A stretch of 64,000 bases of DNA from OLB7 sp966250335 (GTDB lineage: Bacteria > Bacteroidota > Ignavibacteria > OLB7): NCBI GenBank assembly GCA_966250335.1, contig CBINGZ010000015.1:1-64000 (forward strand), read 5' to 3'. Positions 18,142 through 27,586 of this stretch are shown here, piece by piece. The notes under the pieces were generated by a model. It made no database searches. It had not been told where the DNA came from and saw only the letters and a program-made list of their open reading frames with translations. The position numbers and the translations under genes are program-made. Every line of letters begins with the position of its first letter. Within the stretch, counting starts at the first letter, position 1.

Positions 18142-20676
18142 ATGTCAACAGTGCCACACTACGTCCAGGTCGCTCTTCCGGTTCCTCTCTACAAGACGTT
18201 CACCTACTCCGTCCCGGAACATCTGACGGGGAGCTGCGGCGCCGGCGTCCGTGTGGTGGTGCCGTTCGGCAAGAGGACGATGACCGGGGTGGTGGTCGAC
18301 GAGAGCGACGTCACCGATCTGGAAAAGGTCCGCGCCGTTCTCGACGTGCTCGATCACGATCCGATCTTTTCCGCGGAGATGCTCCGCTTCGCGGAATGGA
18401 TGAGCGAATACTACCTCTCGCCCCTGGGCGAAACCCTCCGCTCCATGCTCCCGCAGGGGATGTCCCCCGAATCCTCCCAGCGTATCGCCCTCTCCGGTCC
18501 CGACGCCTTAGAACAGGTCGCCGAACTCCGGCGGACGGCGCCCCGTCAGGCGGCGCTGCTGACGGCGCTGGGAGATCATCCCAAGGGGATTACGATAGGA
18601 TTCCTCCAGAAGAAGGTAGGGGCCGATGGGCTCCACTCCCAGCTCGCGGCGCTGGAGGAGAAAGGGCTGGTGGTGAGAACCACCGAGCTCGGCAAGGCGA
18701 CGAAGCCGAAGACCGTCAAGGGGGTCAGGATCAACCCCGACCTGCTCGACGACGAGGAGAGCCTCCACAGACTGTTCGACGAATTCGACCGGAGCGCGCC
18801 GAAACAGGCGTCGATCATGCTTCTCCTCTATTCGCGGGTCGAACGGGATGGGAACGATTTCATGCCGGCGGCCGAGCTGCTTGAGGCGGCGAAGGCCTCC
18901 GCCTCCGCGCTCGACGCGCTGGTGCAGAAGGGGATCCTTGAATCGCAGCAGATCACGGTCTCCCGCGAGGAGATCCTGGCGAAAAGCGACGAGGAGGAGC
19001 ATGAAAGCACGATCGAGGCGGGGGATGCGGTGATCGTTCCGAACCTCGACCAGACGCTGGCGATCGACGCGATCGGCGAGGCGATGACGGCCGGGACCTT
19101 CAAGGCGTTCCTGCTGCACGGCGTCACCGGGTCGGGAAAGACGCAGGTCTATATCGAGGTGATCCGCCGGGCGATGGCCTCGGGGAAGCGGGCGATCCTG
19201 CTGGTGCCGGAGATTGCGCTCACCCTCCAGCTCGTCGAACGGTTCCGCAGAGCGTTCGGGGAACGGATCGCGGTGCTCCACAGCCGGATGTCCGAAGGGG
19301 AGCGGTACGACTCATGGATGCGCGCCGCCGCCGGAGGCTGCGACGTCGTGATCGGCCCCCGGTCGGCTCTCTTCGCTCCGATCAGAGACGTCGGGGTGAT
19401 CGTCGTGGACGAGGAACATGAGGGGAGCTACAAGCAGTACGACGCGCAGCCGCGCTACAACGCCCGCGATGCCGCGGTGGTGCGGGCCAGCATGTCGGGG
19501 GCCGTCGCCCTGCTCGGTTCGGCGACCCCGTCGGTGGAGTCGTACCACAACGCCCAGCGTGGGAAGTATCATCTCCTCAACCTGCCGGAACGGGTCGACA
19601 ACGCGCGCGAGCCGAAGATGGTCCTTGTCGACACGGTCACCGCGCGGAAGCAGAACCTGATGCGCGGCTCCCTCTCCGCCCGGCTTCTCGCCGATATCCG
19701 TGAGCGGCTCGGGAGAAAGGAGGGGGTGATCCTCTTTCAGAACAGACGCGGGTTCGCGACCCGGCTGGAGTGCATGTCGTGCTCCCACTCGCCGATGTGT
19801 CCGCACTGCGCCGTCACCCTCACCTACCACAAGAAGCTGGATGAGATCCGCTGCCACTACTGCGGCTACGGCCGCAAGGCGGAGAAACGGTGCGAGATCT
19901 GCGGCCACTTCGATCTGCGGCAGCCGGGGGTGGGAACGCAGAAGGTGGAGGAGGAACTGCTGGCGCATATCTCCGAGGCGCAGGTCGTCCGGATGGACCT
20001 CGACACCACCTCCAGAAAGGGGGCGCACCGTCAGATCCTGGCGTCGTTCGCCCGCGGCGATGTCGATATTCTGCTCGGCACGCAGATGGTGGCGAAGGGG
20101 CTCGACTTCTCCCGCGTGACCCTGGTCGGCGTGATCTCCGCCGACACGCAGCTCCTGCTCCCCGATTTCCGGGCGAGCGAGCGGACCTTCCAGATCATCA
20201 CGCAGGTGGCGGGCCGCGCCGGACGTCGCGGGGGGATGGAGGGGGAGGTGGTGATCCAGACCGCGCACCCGAACCATCCGGCGATCCAGGCGGCGTTCGC
20301 CAAGGATTACATGCTGATGTACAACGACGAGCTCCGGAACCGCCACGAGCTTCGCTATCCCCCCTTCTCCAGATTCAATGTTCTGGAGTTCCGTTCGGAG
20401 GACAGGAAGAGCGCGGAGGACCACGCCAGGGGGTTCCGCGCTCTTCTGCCGTCGCAGCATCCGGCGCTGGAGATCCTGGGTCCCACGCCGGCGCTGATCT
20501 GGAAGCTGAGAAATCTCTATCGCTATCAGATTGTTATCAAGAATCTGAAAGCGGCCGATCCCGGAGGAAAGATCTTCGCGTCGATCCTTGGGGCGGCTCA
20601 TCAGAACTACCTGAACACGCTCGGGTCGTCGAGCGTGCAGATCATCATCGACATCGACGCACAGGGGATGGGATGA
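18142..20676 (+). CDS. priA: Primosomal protein N' (replication restart helicase)
   Basis: An 844-aa PriA, the 3'-5' helicase that reloads the replisome at collapsed forks. The N-terminal DNA-binding domain includes PLYKTFTYSVPE. The helicase core has GVTGSGKTQVY (Walker A) and DEEHEGSYKQ (motif II). Four CxxC pairs form the zinc site: CMSC, CPHC, CHYC and CEIC. GVGTQKVEEEL and QVAGRAGR follow. The open frame begins at 18028, but I use the ATG at 18142, where the conserved N-terminus begins. Orientation is divergent from DUF2279. Confidence 0.95.
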   Translation: MSTVPHYVQVALPVPLYKTFTYSVPEHLTGSCGAGVRVVVPFGKRTMTGVVVDESDVTDLEKVRAVLDVLDHDPIFSAEMLRFAEWMSEYYLSPLGETLRSMLPQGMSPESSQRIALSGPDALEQVAELRRTAPRQAALLTALGDHPKGITIGFLQKKVGADGLHSQLAALEEKGLVVRTTELGKATKPKTVKGVRINPDLLDDEESLHRLFDEFDRSAPKQASIMLLLYSRVERDGNDFMPAAELLEAAKASASALDALVQKGILESQQITVSREEILAKSDEEEHESTIEAGDAVIVPNLDQTLAIDAIGEAMTAGTFKAFLLHGVTGSGKTQVYIEVIRRAMASGKRAILLVPEIALTLQLVERFRRAFGERIAVLHSRMSEGERYDSWMRAAAGGCDVVIGPRSALFAPIRDVGVIVVDEEHEGSYKQYDAQPRYNARDAAVVRASMSGAVALLGSATPSVESYHNAQRGKYHLLNLPERVDNAREPKMVLVDTVTARKQNLMRGSLSARLLADIRERLGRKEGVILFQNRRGFATRLECMSCSHSPMCPHCAVTLTYHKKLDEIRCHYCGYGRKAEKRCEICGHFDLRQPGVGTQKVEEELLAHISEAQVVRMDLDTTSRKGAHRQILASFARGDVDILLGTQMVAKGLDFSRVTLVGVISADTQLLLPDFRASERTFQIITQVAGRAGRRGGMEGEVVIQTAHPNHPAIQAAFAKDYMLMYNDELRNRHELRYPPFSRFNVLEFRSEDRKSAEDHARGFRALLPSQHPALEILGPTPALIWKLRNLYRYQIVIKNLKAADPGGKIFASILGAAHQNYLNTLGSSSVQIIIDIDAQGMG

Positions 20677-20731
20677 CCGGCCGCGCCGATGCGGTCCCGT
20701 CCGTTCCATCCCTCTTTCCCAATATCCGATC

Positions 20732-21574
20732 ATGACACATCAGATCCCGTCGGAGCCGCTCTCCGCCAATCCGACACTCGACGAGCTCTTCGAGTTCTTC
20801 TGGAACGACTATTCGGCGCTCACTCCCGATGCCGGACGTATTCACAGGCTCCTTGAAGAGCGGGGGGAGCGCTTCTTCAACGATCACATGGCGTTCCGGA
20901 CCTTCAACCTCGACCCGATCGGCGTCGATTCGCTGGCGGCGACCTTCCTGGAGCGGGGGTATCGTCTGAGCGGTGAGTATCGTTTCGAGGAGAAGCAGCT
21001 TCGGGCGAAGTCGTTCGCGCACCCCGACCCGCACGTGCCGCATGTCTTCATCTCCGAACTCCTCACCGAACGCTTCAGCGACGAGCTGCAGGGGATCGTG
21101 CGCCGTCTGGTCGATCAGGTCCCGGCAGATCGGGCGGGCTCGCCGGAGCTCTTCACGGCGCTTCCGTCGTGGGGGGCCGTTTCGTACGAGGAGTATGAGC
21201 GTCTGCTGGAGGAGTCGCGCTACGCCGGCTGGCTGGCGGCGTTCGGGATCAGGGTCAATCACTTCACCGTCTCCATCAACTCCCTGAAGACGTTTGATTC
21301 GATTCAGGGGCTGAACGGATGGCTGATGGAGCAGGGGTTCGTGCTGAACGAGTCGGGAGGAGTGGTGAAGGGAACGCCCGAGGTGCTGCTGGAGCAGTCC
21401 TCCACGATGGCGAACCGTGTCGAATGGGAGTTCGCGAACGGCGAGCGGCAGGTGATCCCGAGCTGCTACTACGAGTTCGCACGGCGATACCCCGACCCCT
21501 CCACCGGAGAACTCTACGAAGGGTTCATCGCCAGAAGCGCCGACCGCATTTTCGAATCGACCGACACGAAGTGA
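20732..21574 (+). CDS. DUF1338 family, 2-oxoadipate dioxygenase/decarboxylase-like (HglS type)
   Basis: A 280-aa DUF1338 protein. Characterised members (HglS in Pseudomonas) are Fe(II) enzymes with a VOC fold. They turn 2-oxoadipate into D-2-hydroxyglutarate in lysine breakdown. Probable metal ligands are His in FNDHMAFRTF (about residue 52), His in IRVNHFTVSI and Glu in CYYEFARRY. It is shorter than HglS of Pseudomonas. It lies 55 bp downstream of priA and has no other lysine gene next to it, though a compact relative is at 53.2 kb beside an FAD oxidase. The substrate assignment is inferred from family. Confidence 0.8.
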   Translation: MTHQIPSEPLSANPTLDELFEFFWNDYSALTPDAGRIHRLLEERGERFFNDHMAFRTFNLDPIGVDSLAATFLERGYRLSGEYRFEEKQLRAKSFAHPDPHVPHVFISELLTERFSDELQGIVRRLVDQVPADRAGSPELFTALPSWGAVSYEEYERLLEESRYAGWLAAFGIRVNHFTVSINSLKTFDSIQGLNGWLMEQGFVLNESGGVVKGTPEVLLEQSSTMANRVEWEFANGERQVIPSCYYEFARRYPDPSTGELYEGFIARSADRIFESTDTK

Positions 21575-21578
21575 CCTC

Positions 21579-21701
21579 ATGGAGCTGAAGGAAGAGCTCG
21601 TCGACAGATGGATGATCCGGATCGCGCTGATTCCGAAGGGGACGGGATTTCCGGTCGACAGGAAGGCTGCCTGGGGGATCTGGGAATGGGGGACACGGTG
21701 A
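21579..21701 (+). CDS. Possible 40-aa ORF
   Basis: A short frame of 40 codons starting 4 bp after the DUF1338 stop. It reads MELKEELVDRWMIRIALIPK at its start and ends with a Trp-rich tail. No ribosome site stands out and I recognise nothing in it. It could equally be untranslated spacer before the AHSA1 gene. Confidence 0.2.
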   Translation: MELKEELVDRWMIRIALIPKGTGFPVDRKAAWGIWEWGTR

Positions 21702-21803
21702 GATTGTTATGGGGAGGGACCGGTTCGTCGTGAAATGCGCGACCGAGGGGCTGGTGGAGCGGGCCCGCCGTCGAACCGGAATGTTTGTCCAACGGAAATT
21801 CCC

Positions 21804-22262
21804 ATGACAATGTCGATCGTGCAGCTTCCTTCGGACGAGGACACCGTGGTGCTCCTCGCAGAGTTTCCGGCAATCGAGCCGGAGCGGCTTTTCGCATACT
21901 GGACCGATCCCGAACTCATCAGTGAATGGTGGCCGAACACGGCGGAGATCGTGCCGTTCGTCGGCGGCGCGTATCGTCTCTCCTTCAAGGGAGATCGCGA
22001 GTTCACGATGCGCGGGCATATCACGATCTACGAGCACGGGCGGGCGCTCGGCTTCTCCTGGAAGTGGGATCATGAGCCTCCGGAGCTTCCGCCGCTCCAG
22101 GTCGATCTGACCTTCACCCCAAGGGAGAGCGGCGGCGCGCAGCTCACCCTCCGTCACGGTCCCTACTCCGATTCCCCGGAGGATCAGGAATCCCGTCGGG
22201 GGGTGATGGACGGGTGGCACTTCTTCATCGCCAGGCTCCAGAACATGCCGGTACCGACATAG
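21804..22262 (+). CDS. SRPBCC / AHSA1 domain protein
   Basis: A 152-aa START-like domain protein of the AHSA1 group. Signatures are ERLFAYWTDPELISEWWPN (about 27-45), GGAYRLSF, and a C-terminal GWHFFIARLQ helix. These small proteins bind hydrophobic ligands in a deep pocket; no activity can be assigned. The open frame starts at 21735, but the family begins at the ATG at 21804. A strong terminator follows the stop. Confidence 0.8.
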   Translation: MTMSIVQLPSDEDTVVLLAEFPAIEPERLFAYWTDPELISEWWPNTAEIVPFVGGAYRLSFKGDREFTMRGHITIYEHGRALGFSWKWDHEPPELPPLQVDLTFTPRESGGAQLTLRHGPYSDSPEDQESRRGVMDGWHFFIARLQNMPVPT

Positions 22263-22263
22263 A

Positions 22264-22290
22264 AAAGGGCCCCCTCGGGGGCCCTTTCCT
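22264..22290. terminator. Strong bidirectional terminator between AHSA1 gene and thrS
   Basis: A GC-rich hairpin with flanking A-run and T-run: aaagggcccc, a short loop, then ggggccctttcct. It lies between two convergent stop codons and can work for both strands. Confidence 0.85.
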
Positions 22291-22312
22291 GTAACGAGAC
22301 CGGGGGAGAAGG

Positions 22313-24328
22313 TTACTCCCGTGCGTCGGGCACGGCGTGCTCGATCGCATCATGATGCTTGATCTCGATCGCCGACTCGATATGAGCCGTTGCCGCCACC
22401 TTCTTCAGATCGCTGAGATCGGCGAACTCCGCGAGCAGCTCCTCGATCGAGCGTGCTCCCTTGTCCCCTTCGCCGTGGATCCGGACCGAGGCGGCGCCTG
22501 TCGCCTGCTCCCGTTCGCCGACGATCAGCATGTAGGGGATCTTCTGCAGTTCCGCCTCGCGGATCTTGTAGCCGATCTTCTCGTTCCGTTCGTCGAGCTC
22601 CACACGGAATCCCGCCTCGCGCATCCTCTCGACCATCTTCGTGCCGTACTCCAGATAGTGCTCGGAGATCGGGAGAACGACCGCCTGGACCGGCGCCAGC
22701 CAGAAGGGGAAGTTCCCGGCGAAGTGCTCGATCAGCACGCCGATGAACCGCTCCATCGAGCCGAACGGGGCGCGGTGAATCATCACGGGACGATGTTTCG
22801 CTCCATCCGCGCCGGCGTACTCCAGATCGAAACGCTGCGGCAGGTTGTAGTCGAGCTGGACCGTGCCGAGCTGCCACTGGCGTCCGATGGCGTCGCGCAC
22901 CATGAAGTCGATCTTCGGTCCGTAGAACGCCGCCTCGCCGATCCCGATCTTGTAGTCGAGGCCGGTGCTCTCGGCGACCGCCTGCAGAGCGGTCTCGGCG
23001 GTCTCCCACAGCTCATCGCTTCCCACATACTTCTCCTTGTTCTGCGGATCGCGGAAGGAGAGACGTGTGGTGAAGTCCTTGAAGCCGAGGACGCTCATCA
23101 CGAACTTGATCAGCCCCAGCACGTTGGTCAGCTCCTGCTCCACCTGATCGGGGCGGACGAAGAGATGGGAATCATCCACCGTGAAGGAACGCACCCGTGT
23201 CAGGCCGTTGAGCTGTCCCGACTTCTCGTATCTGTAGACCGTGCCGAACTCCGCCAGGCGGATCGGGAGATCGCGGTAGCTCCTCGGCTTGCTGGCGTAG
23301 ATATGGCAATGGTGCGGGCAGTTCATCGGCTTCAGGAGGTAATCCTCGTTCTCCTCCAGATGGATCGGCGTGAACTGGCTCTCGGCGTAGTACGGATAAT
23401 GTCCGCTGGTACGATAGAGATCGAGGTTGCCGATATGGGGCGTGACCACCGGCAGGTAGCCCCGCTTCCGCTGCTCCCCCCGCAGGAAGTTCTCCAGCGT
23501 CTCCCGCAGGACCGTTCCCTTCGGCAGCCACATCGGGAGTCCGAGCCCGACCTCCGGGATGATCATGAAGAGCTCCAGCTCCTTGCCGAGCTTCCTGTGA
23601 TCCCGCTTCTTCGCCTCCTCCAGCATCTTCATGTGGTCGTCGAGCTGCGACTTCTTGGGGAAGGTGATGCCGTAGACCCGCTGAAGCTGCTTCCGCTTGA
23701 TATCGCCGCGCCAGTAGGCGGAGGAGACCGAGAGGAGCCTGATCGCCTTGATCATGCCGGTGGAGGGGATATGCGTGCCGCGGCAGAGATCGGTGAAATT
23801 CCCCTGGCGGTAGAGGGTGATCTCGCGGTCCTTGAAATCCTCCAGCAGTTCGAGCTTGTATTCATCCCCTTTCTCCCGGAAGAAGGCGACGGCATCCTCC
23901 CAGGTCGTCGGGATCCGCGCGAAGGCGCTGTCGGCCTTGGCGAGCCCCTCCATCTTCTTTTCGATCGCCAGAAGATCTTCAGGGGTGAGGATCTTGCCGT
24001 CGGCGATATCCATGTCGTAGTAGAACCCACCCTCCACGGGGGGGCCGATGCCGAACCTGGTGCCGGGGTAGAGGGCCTCGATCGCCTCGGCCATCAGGTG
24101 GGCCGAGGAGTGCCAGAAGATCGCCTTTCCCTCCTCGTCGTCGAAGCGGACGATCCGTATGTAGGCGTCCTCGTCGATCGTACGGCTCAGATCGTACGGC
24201 TGATCGTTGACGAAGATCCCGAGCGCCACGCGCGCCAGGCCGGAGGAGATCGACTCGGCGATCGCCATCCCCGTCACTCCGGGGGGGTACTGCCGGACCG
24301 AGCCGTCAGGCAGGGTGATGTTGATCAT
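22313..24328 (-). CDS. thrS: Threonyl-tRNA synthetase
   Basis: A 671-aa class II synthetase. The N-terminal TGS domain (1-62) is followed by the editing domain with HSSAHLMAEA and CRGTHIPSTG, the zinc-like site that clears Ser-tRNA. The catalytic core holds MNCPHHCHIY, RVRSFTVDDSHLF and APFGSMERFIG. The anticodon-binding domain is at the C-terminus. I start at the ATG at 24328, preceded by GGAG, not at the upstream frame start at 24385. The leader can fold as a pseudoknot (24350-24451), which may control translation. Confidence 0.96.
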   Translation of the reverse strand: MINITLPDGSVRQYPPGVTGMAIAESISSGLARVALGIFVNDQPYDLSRTIDEDAYIRIVRFDDEEGKAIFWHSSAHLMAEAIEALYPGTRFGIGPPVEGGFYYDMDIADGKILTPEDLLAIEKKMEGLAKADSAFARIPTTWEDAVAFFREKGDEYKLELLEDFKDREITLYRQGNFTDLCRGTHIPSTGMIKAIRLLSVSSAYWRGDIKRKQLQRVYGITFPKKSQLDDHMKMLEEAKKRDHRKLGKELELFMIIPEVGLGLPMWLPKGTVLRETLENFLRGEQRKRGYLPVVTPHIGNLDLYRTSGHYPYYAESQFTPIHLEENEDYLLKPMNCPHHCHIYASKPRSYRDLPIRLAEFGTVYRYEKSGQLNGLTRVRSFTVDDSHLFVRPDQVEQELTNVLGLIKFVMSVLGFKDFTTRLSFRDPQNKEKYVGSDELWETAETALQAVAESTGLDYKIGIGEAAFYGPKIDFMVRDAIGRQWQLGTVQLDYNLPQRFDLEYAGADGAKHRPVMIHRAPFGSMERFIGVLIEHFAGNFPFWLAPVQAVVLPISEHYLEYGTKMVERMREAGFRVELDERNEKIGYKIREAELQKIPYMLIVGEREQATGAASVRIHGEGDKGARSIEELLAEFADLSDLKKVAATAHIESAIEIKHHDAIEHAVPDARE

Positions 24329-24349
24329 GATACTGCTCCTGAAACTGAA

Positions 24350-24451
24350 CAAGGCAACGAGCGCACGCCTGTGATTGCCGCTCATTGCCTTGCCGATGTT
24401 TCTCGAAATGAGAGTGGCCTAAGGTGGCCTAGCCTATACAACAGGCGTGCG
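24350..24451 (-). promoter_or_regulatory. thrS mRNA leader with pseudoknot-capable interleaved stems
   Basis: On the thrS sense strand two stems interleave. Stem 1 pairs 24441-24451 with 24362-24372 (11 bp, perfect). Stem 2 pairs 24381-24392 with 24350-24361 (12 bp including one U-G). The 3' arm of stem 1 lies entirely inside the 19-nt loop of stem 2, so the order is A-B-A'-B', an H-type pseudoknot or two exclusive hairpins. The structure ends about 21 nt before the ATG and close to the GGAG. thrS of E. coli is autoregulated by leader structure, so control of translation is a reasonable guess. Confidence 0.55.
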
Positions 24452-24524
24452 GATTGATGGCCGAAGATACTATAATCCAGCAAACAGTTACCACTGGATC
24501 GGCCCCTGCGTTCTAACTTGCGAC

Positions 24525-25856
24525 ATGCTGGAACAGATTCGCCGCCGGGTGATGCGCCGACCGATTCGGGGGAAGGGGAGGAGCGACGAGCGATTTCCCG
24601 ACTATCCCGACTTCCGTTATAACTACCTGCTGGGGATCGTCAACGGCGTCCTCTTCTACAACGGACTCTCGTTTTTCAGTCGCACCACGATCATTCCTCT
24701 CTTCATGACGGCGCTCGGGTCGCCGGGCATCCTGATCTCGCTCGCCTCCCTCTTCGAGGTGATCGGCTGGCACCTGCCGCAGTTCTTCGCCTCCAAGTTC
24801 GTCGTCCACAGGTCGCTGAAACTCCCTCTTTATCGCGCCTCGGCGATCGTCCGCGTTGCCGGTCTGCTGATGGTCGTCCTCTCGGCGTATCTGGCCGGGA
24901 CGATCCCGCACGCGCTGGCGCTGACTCTGTTCATGCTCGGGTTCTGCTCGTTCGGCATCGCCGGCGGGTTCGCGGGGCTGGTCTTCACGGAGGTTCTGGC
25001 GAAGACCGTTCCGAAGCAGAAACGGGGGAGCTACTTCGGCTGGCGCGCGATCCTCAGCGGCGCCGCAAGCCTGCTGGTGGCGCTCCTGGTGGTGAAGCCG
25101 CTCTTCGCCCGTTATCCGTTTCCCACCAGCTTCATGATCTCCTTCTCGATCGGCGTCGTGCTGATATCGATCAGCCTCTATCTCTTCATGCGTCAGAAGG
25201 AGCCGCCCCAGGATAATCTCCCCCCTCATAGAACGATGCGGATGCATTTCGCCAAGGCGGGACGGATTCTGAGGAACGACCCCCAGTTCCGTCGTCTTGT
25301 GATATTCCGGTCGCTGCTGATGCTCTGGTACGCGGGGATTCCGTACTACTTCCTCTTCGCCACCGAACGGCTCGGGTTCGAGAAGGATGTGCTCGGATTG
25401 TTCATGTCGTGGGAGTCGGCGGGGGCGATGGTGGCGAGCATCCTCTGGGGATATCTTTCGAACAGGATCGGGAACAAGTCGCTGCTGGTGCTGGTGTGCG
25501 GGTTCGCGGTGGTCGTCTCCGGGGCGCTCCTTCTCTTCCATCTCTCGGCGCTTCCGCTCTGGCTCTTCTCGGGGATCTTCTTCCTGAGCGCCGCCGTCGA
25601 CAACGGGGCCGGGACCGGCGGCATCAACTATGCGCTGGAGATCGTGCCGGAAGGGGAGAGGCCGACATACGTGGGGATCATGCATTCGCTGCTGGCGACC
25701 TCGCTCCTGCTGGCGACTCTGGGAGGGGTCGTTCGCGATGTGATAGGATATCAGGGCCTCTTCATCCTGACCGGAGTGATCGCCGTCGCCTCGTTCATCA
25801 TGATCCTGAGGATGCCGGAGCCCCGGCACACCGTTCATATCGTGCATGTGGAATAG
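24525..25856 (+). CDS. Major facilitator superfamily transporter
   Basis: A 443-aa MFS protein with about twelve membrane segments and a central polar loop near residues 225-245 (RQKEPPQDNLPPHRTM). The N-terminal half has FFSRTTIIPLFMTALG and the conserved loop RGSYFGWRAILSG. The C-terminal half ends VIAVASFIMILRMPEP. It lacks an obvious drug- or sugar-specific signature; substrate unknown. I start at the ATG at 24525. The longer frame (24447) would overlap the thrS leader. The gene is divergent from thrS. Confidence 0.8.
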   Translation: MLEQIRRRVMRRPIRGKGRSDERFPDYPDFRYNYLLGIVNGVLFYNGLSFFSRTTIIPLFMTALGSPGILISLASLFEVIGWHLPQFFASKFVVHRSLKLPLYRASAIVRVAGLLMVVLSAYLAGTIPHALALTLFMLGFCSFGIAGGFAGLVFTEVLAKTVPKQKRGSYFGWRAILSGAASLLVALLVVKPLFARYPFPTSFMISFSIGVVLISISLYLFMRQKEPPQDNLPPHRTMRMHFAKAGRILRNDPQFRRLVIFRSLLMLWYAGIPYYFLFATERLGFEKDVLGLFMSWESAGAMVASILWGYLSNRIGNKSLLVLVCGFAVVVSGALLLFHLSALPLWLFSGIFFLSAAVDNGAGTGGINYALEIVPEGERPTYVGIMHSLLATSLLLATLGGVVRDVIGYQGLFILTGVIAVASFIMILRMPEPRHTVHIVHVE

Positions 25857-25860
25857 GAGA

Positions 25861-25887
25861 GCGGGCGCCCCATGCCGGAGCGCCCGC
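25861..25887. terminator. Hairpin between MFS gene and SprB-repeat gene
   Basis: A perfect 8-bp GC-only stem (gcgggcgc / gcgcccgc, 25861-25868 with 25880-25887) sits 5 bp after the MFS stop and before the convergent gene's stop. No U-run, but the position fits a shared terminator. Confidence 0.5.
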
Positions 25888-25921
25888 CGTGACATCGTAT
25901 TGCGCTGACCCTCGCGATCCG

Positions 25922-27304
25922 CTACTGTTTGATGATCTGCGTCCCGAGCGGCTGGTTGGAGTCGAGCTGCAACAGGAGCAGGTACGTTCCCGCCGGGGAT
26001 GACGTGATATCGACCGGCAGGGTCTGCGGTCCCGCGCTCAGCACCCCGAAGTCGTGGTGGAACACCACGTTGTTGCTCAGATCGACGACCGTGACATCCA
26101 CGTCGGCGCTCTGGGTCAGGTCGATCGCCACATCGAACAGGCCTTCGTTGGGGTTCGGTGCGACGATCGGATTTCCGCCGAAGGGGTTATCGGCCAGCGG
26201 GCATGGACCGAACGAGATCGATTTGGTCACTTCGCACCCCCTGGCATCGGTTACGATGACCGTGAAGCTGCAGGGGCGCTGCTTGTTCCGATAGTTCAGG
26301 TTGTCCGGGGCACCACCATCCCATCGATACGTATATGGAGCTCTCCCGCCGGTCGGGTTGGCGAAGGCCGTGACCCAGCAGTCGTCCTCGTCCATTCCCC
26401 AGCCGGTGTACGGCTGCGACGTGAACGTGAAATCGAGCGGAGCGTCGTTCGCCGGGTTTGTGAGGACGATGGTCCGTTCAGAGGTCGCGCCGGTGGCGTC
26501 GGTGACCGTGACCGTGTACGTTCCGGGGCCAAGGCCCGTCTGCGTGGCGGCATTGGTGCCGAAGGGGAGGCCGTTCTTCTTCCATGCGTAGGTGAACGGG
26601 GCGGTTCCGCAGCCCGAGGTGACCGTGAGTTCGCCGCCGTCGGCACTGTTGCACGGAATCTCCTTCGTGACCGACAGGTTCAGAGGGAGCCTGCCGACGA
26701 GCGTGTAGTGCTGTACCCAGGCGCATCCTCTGGAATCGGTGACGGTGACGCTGTAGTTTCCCGCTCCAAGGCCGCTGATCGAGCTGCCTGTGCTTCCGTT
26801 GGACCACAGATAGGTGTATGGAGGCTTGCCCCCCACGACGTTCAGGGCGATGCTTCCGTTGTTGCCGCACTGCGGTCGCAGAATAAGCGGATTGTTCCCC
26901 ATCGACGGATAGACGGTGATGTCCATGCATCGTGTCCAGGTTTCCTCGGGATGGATGAGCGACATGCACTTGATCGAAAAGCAGAGACGAATCTTTCTGG
27001 TCGCGACGAAGGCTCCCGTCCAGCGGATGGTTATGCTTGTTATCCCCGTTGAAACGACCTCTGCCGGGCATAGCGAGTTGCAGGGAATTTCGTTCCCGAA
27101 TTCGTCGATTTCGGTTATTCTCCATGTCCCCACGGAATCATCGCACTGGGGTAGATTGGCCAGATAGGCGGAGTACTCCACGGTAGAGCCGGCACACGGT
27201 TCCTGGGGTCCGAAGAGGATGACCGTCTGGGCATCCGTCGATGAAAAGGGGAGCAGCGTCATCACGACGACCAGAAGCACTACGAATCGAAATATCGTAT
27301 TCAT
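25922..27304 (-). CDS. Secreted protein with SprB-like repeats and T9SS-type C-terminus
   Basis: A 460-aa exported protein. The signal peptide is about 25 residues (MNTIFRFVVLLVVVMTLLPF start). Three repeated modules of about 75-80 residues follow. Each contains a form of PYTYLWSNG / PFTYAWKKNG / PYTYRWDGG and a Tyr-x-Val-x-Val-T-D end (YSVTVTDSRGC, YTVTVTDATGA), typical of SprB/PKD-like adhesin repeats. The last ~75 residues (VAPNPNEGLFDVAIDLTQSA to GTYLLLLQLDS) look like a type A sorting domain of the type IX system. I chose the ATG at 27304 because GGAG lies 6 nt upstream; the ATG at 27316 is the alternative. Confidence 0.8.
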   Translation of the reverse strand: MNTIFRFVVLLVVVMTLLPFSSTDAQTVILFGPQEPCAGSTVEYSAYLANLPQCDDSVGTWRITEIDEFGNEIPCNSLCPAEVVSTGITSITIRWTGAFVATRKIRLCFSIKCMSLIHPEETWTRCMDITVYPSMGNNPLILRPQCGNNGSIALNVVGGKPPYTYLWSNGSTGSSISGLGAGNYSVTVTDSRGCAWVQHYTLVGRLPLNLSVTKEIPCNSADGGELTVTSGCGTAPFTYAWKKNGLPFGTNAATQTGLGPGTYTVTVTDATGATSERTIVLTNPANDAPLDFTFTSQPYTGWGMDEDDCWVTAFANPTGGRAPYTYRWDGGAPDNLNYRNKQRPCSFTVIVTDARGCEVTKSISFGPCPLADNPFGGNPIVAPNPNEGLFDVAIDLTQSADVDVTVVDLSNNVVFHHDFGVLSAGPQTLPVDITSSPAGTYLLLLQLDSNQPLGTQIIKQ

Positions 27305-27586
27305 TATGAACTCCATTGGATGATGAGAACCTTCAGCAGAGGAACGAGTATGCCGTTCCATCCTGCGGTGAGCATTCTCGGATGCAGTTGATCCAGCTGT
27401 GTCGTGACGTCACGATGCGAATATATCGCGCCCATTAGGGGAGGCCGTGAAGGGAGGGGGGGTATTTAGAGGGTATGCTTCCCATGAATCCGGCAACGGC
27501 AAGGCCTGGCGAGCAATAACTTGATGGTCATGGTGGGTTGGAACAGGGGCGCTGCGCCTCGGCGGATATCGGAACGCCGGTCGTGT

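Noticed and set aside
21525..22220. 231-aa minus-strand frame opposite AHSA1
   Set aside because: It is antisense to a clear AHSA1 gene and to the end of DUF1338; its residues are Arg/Pro-rich as expected of a shadow frame.
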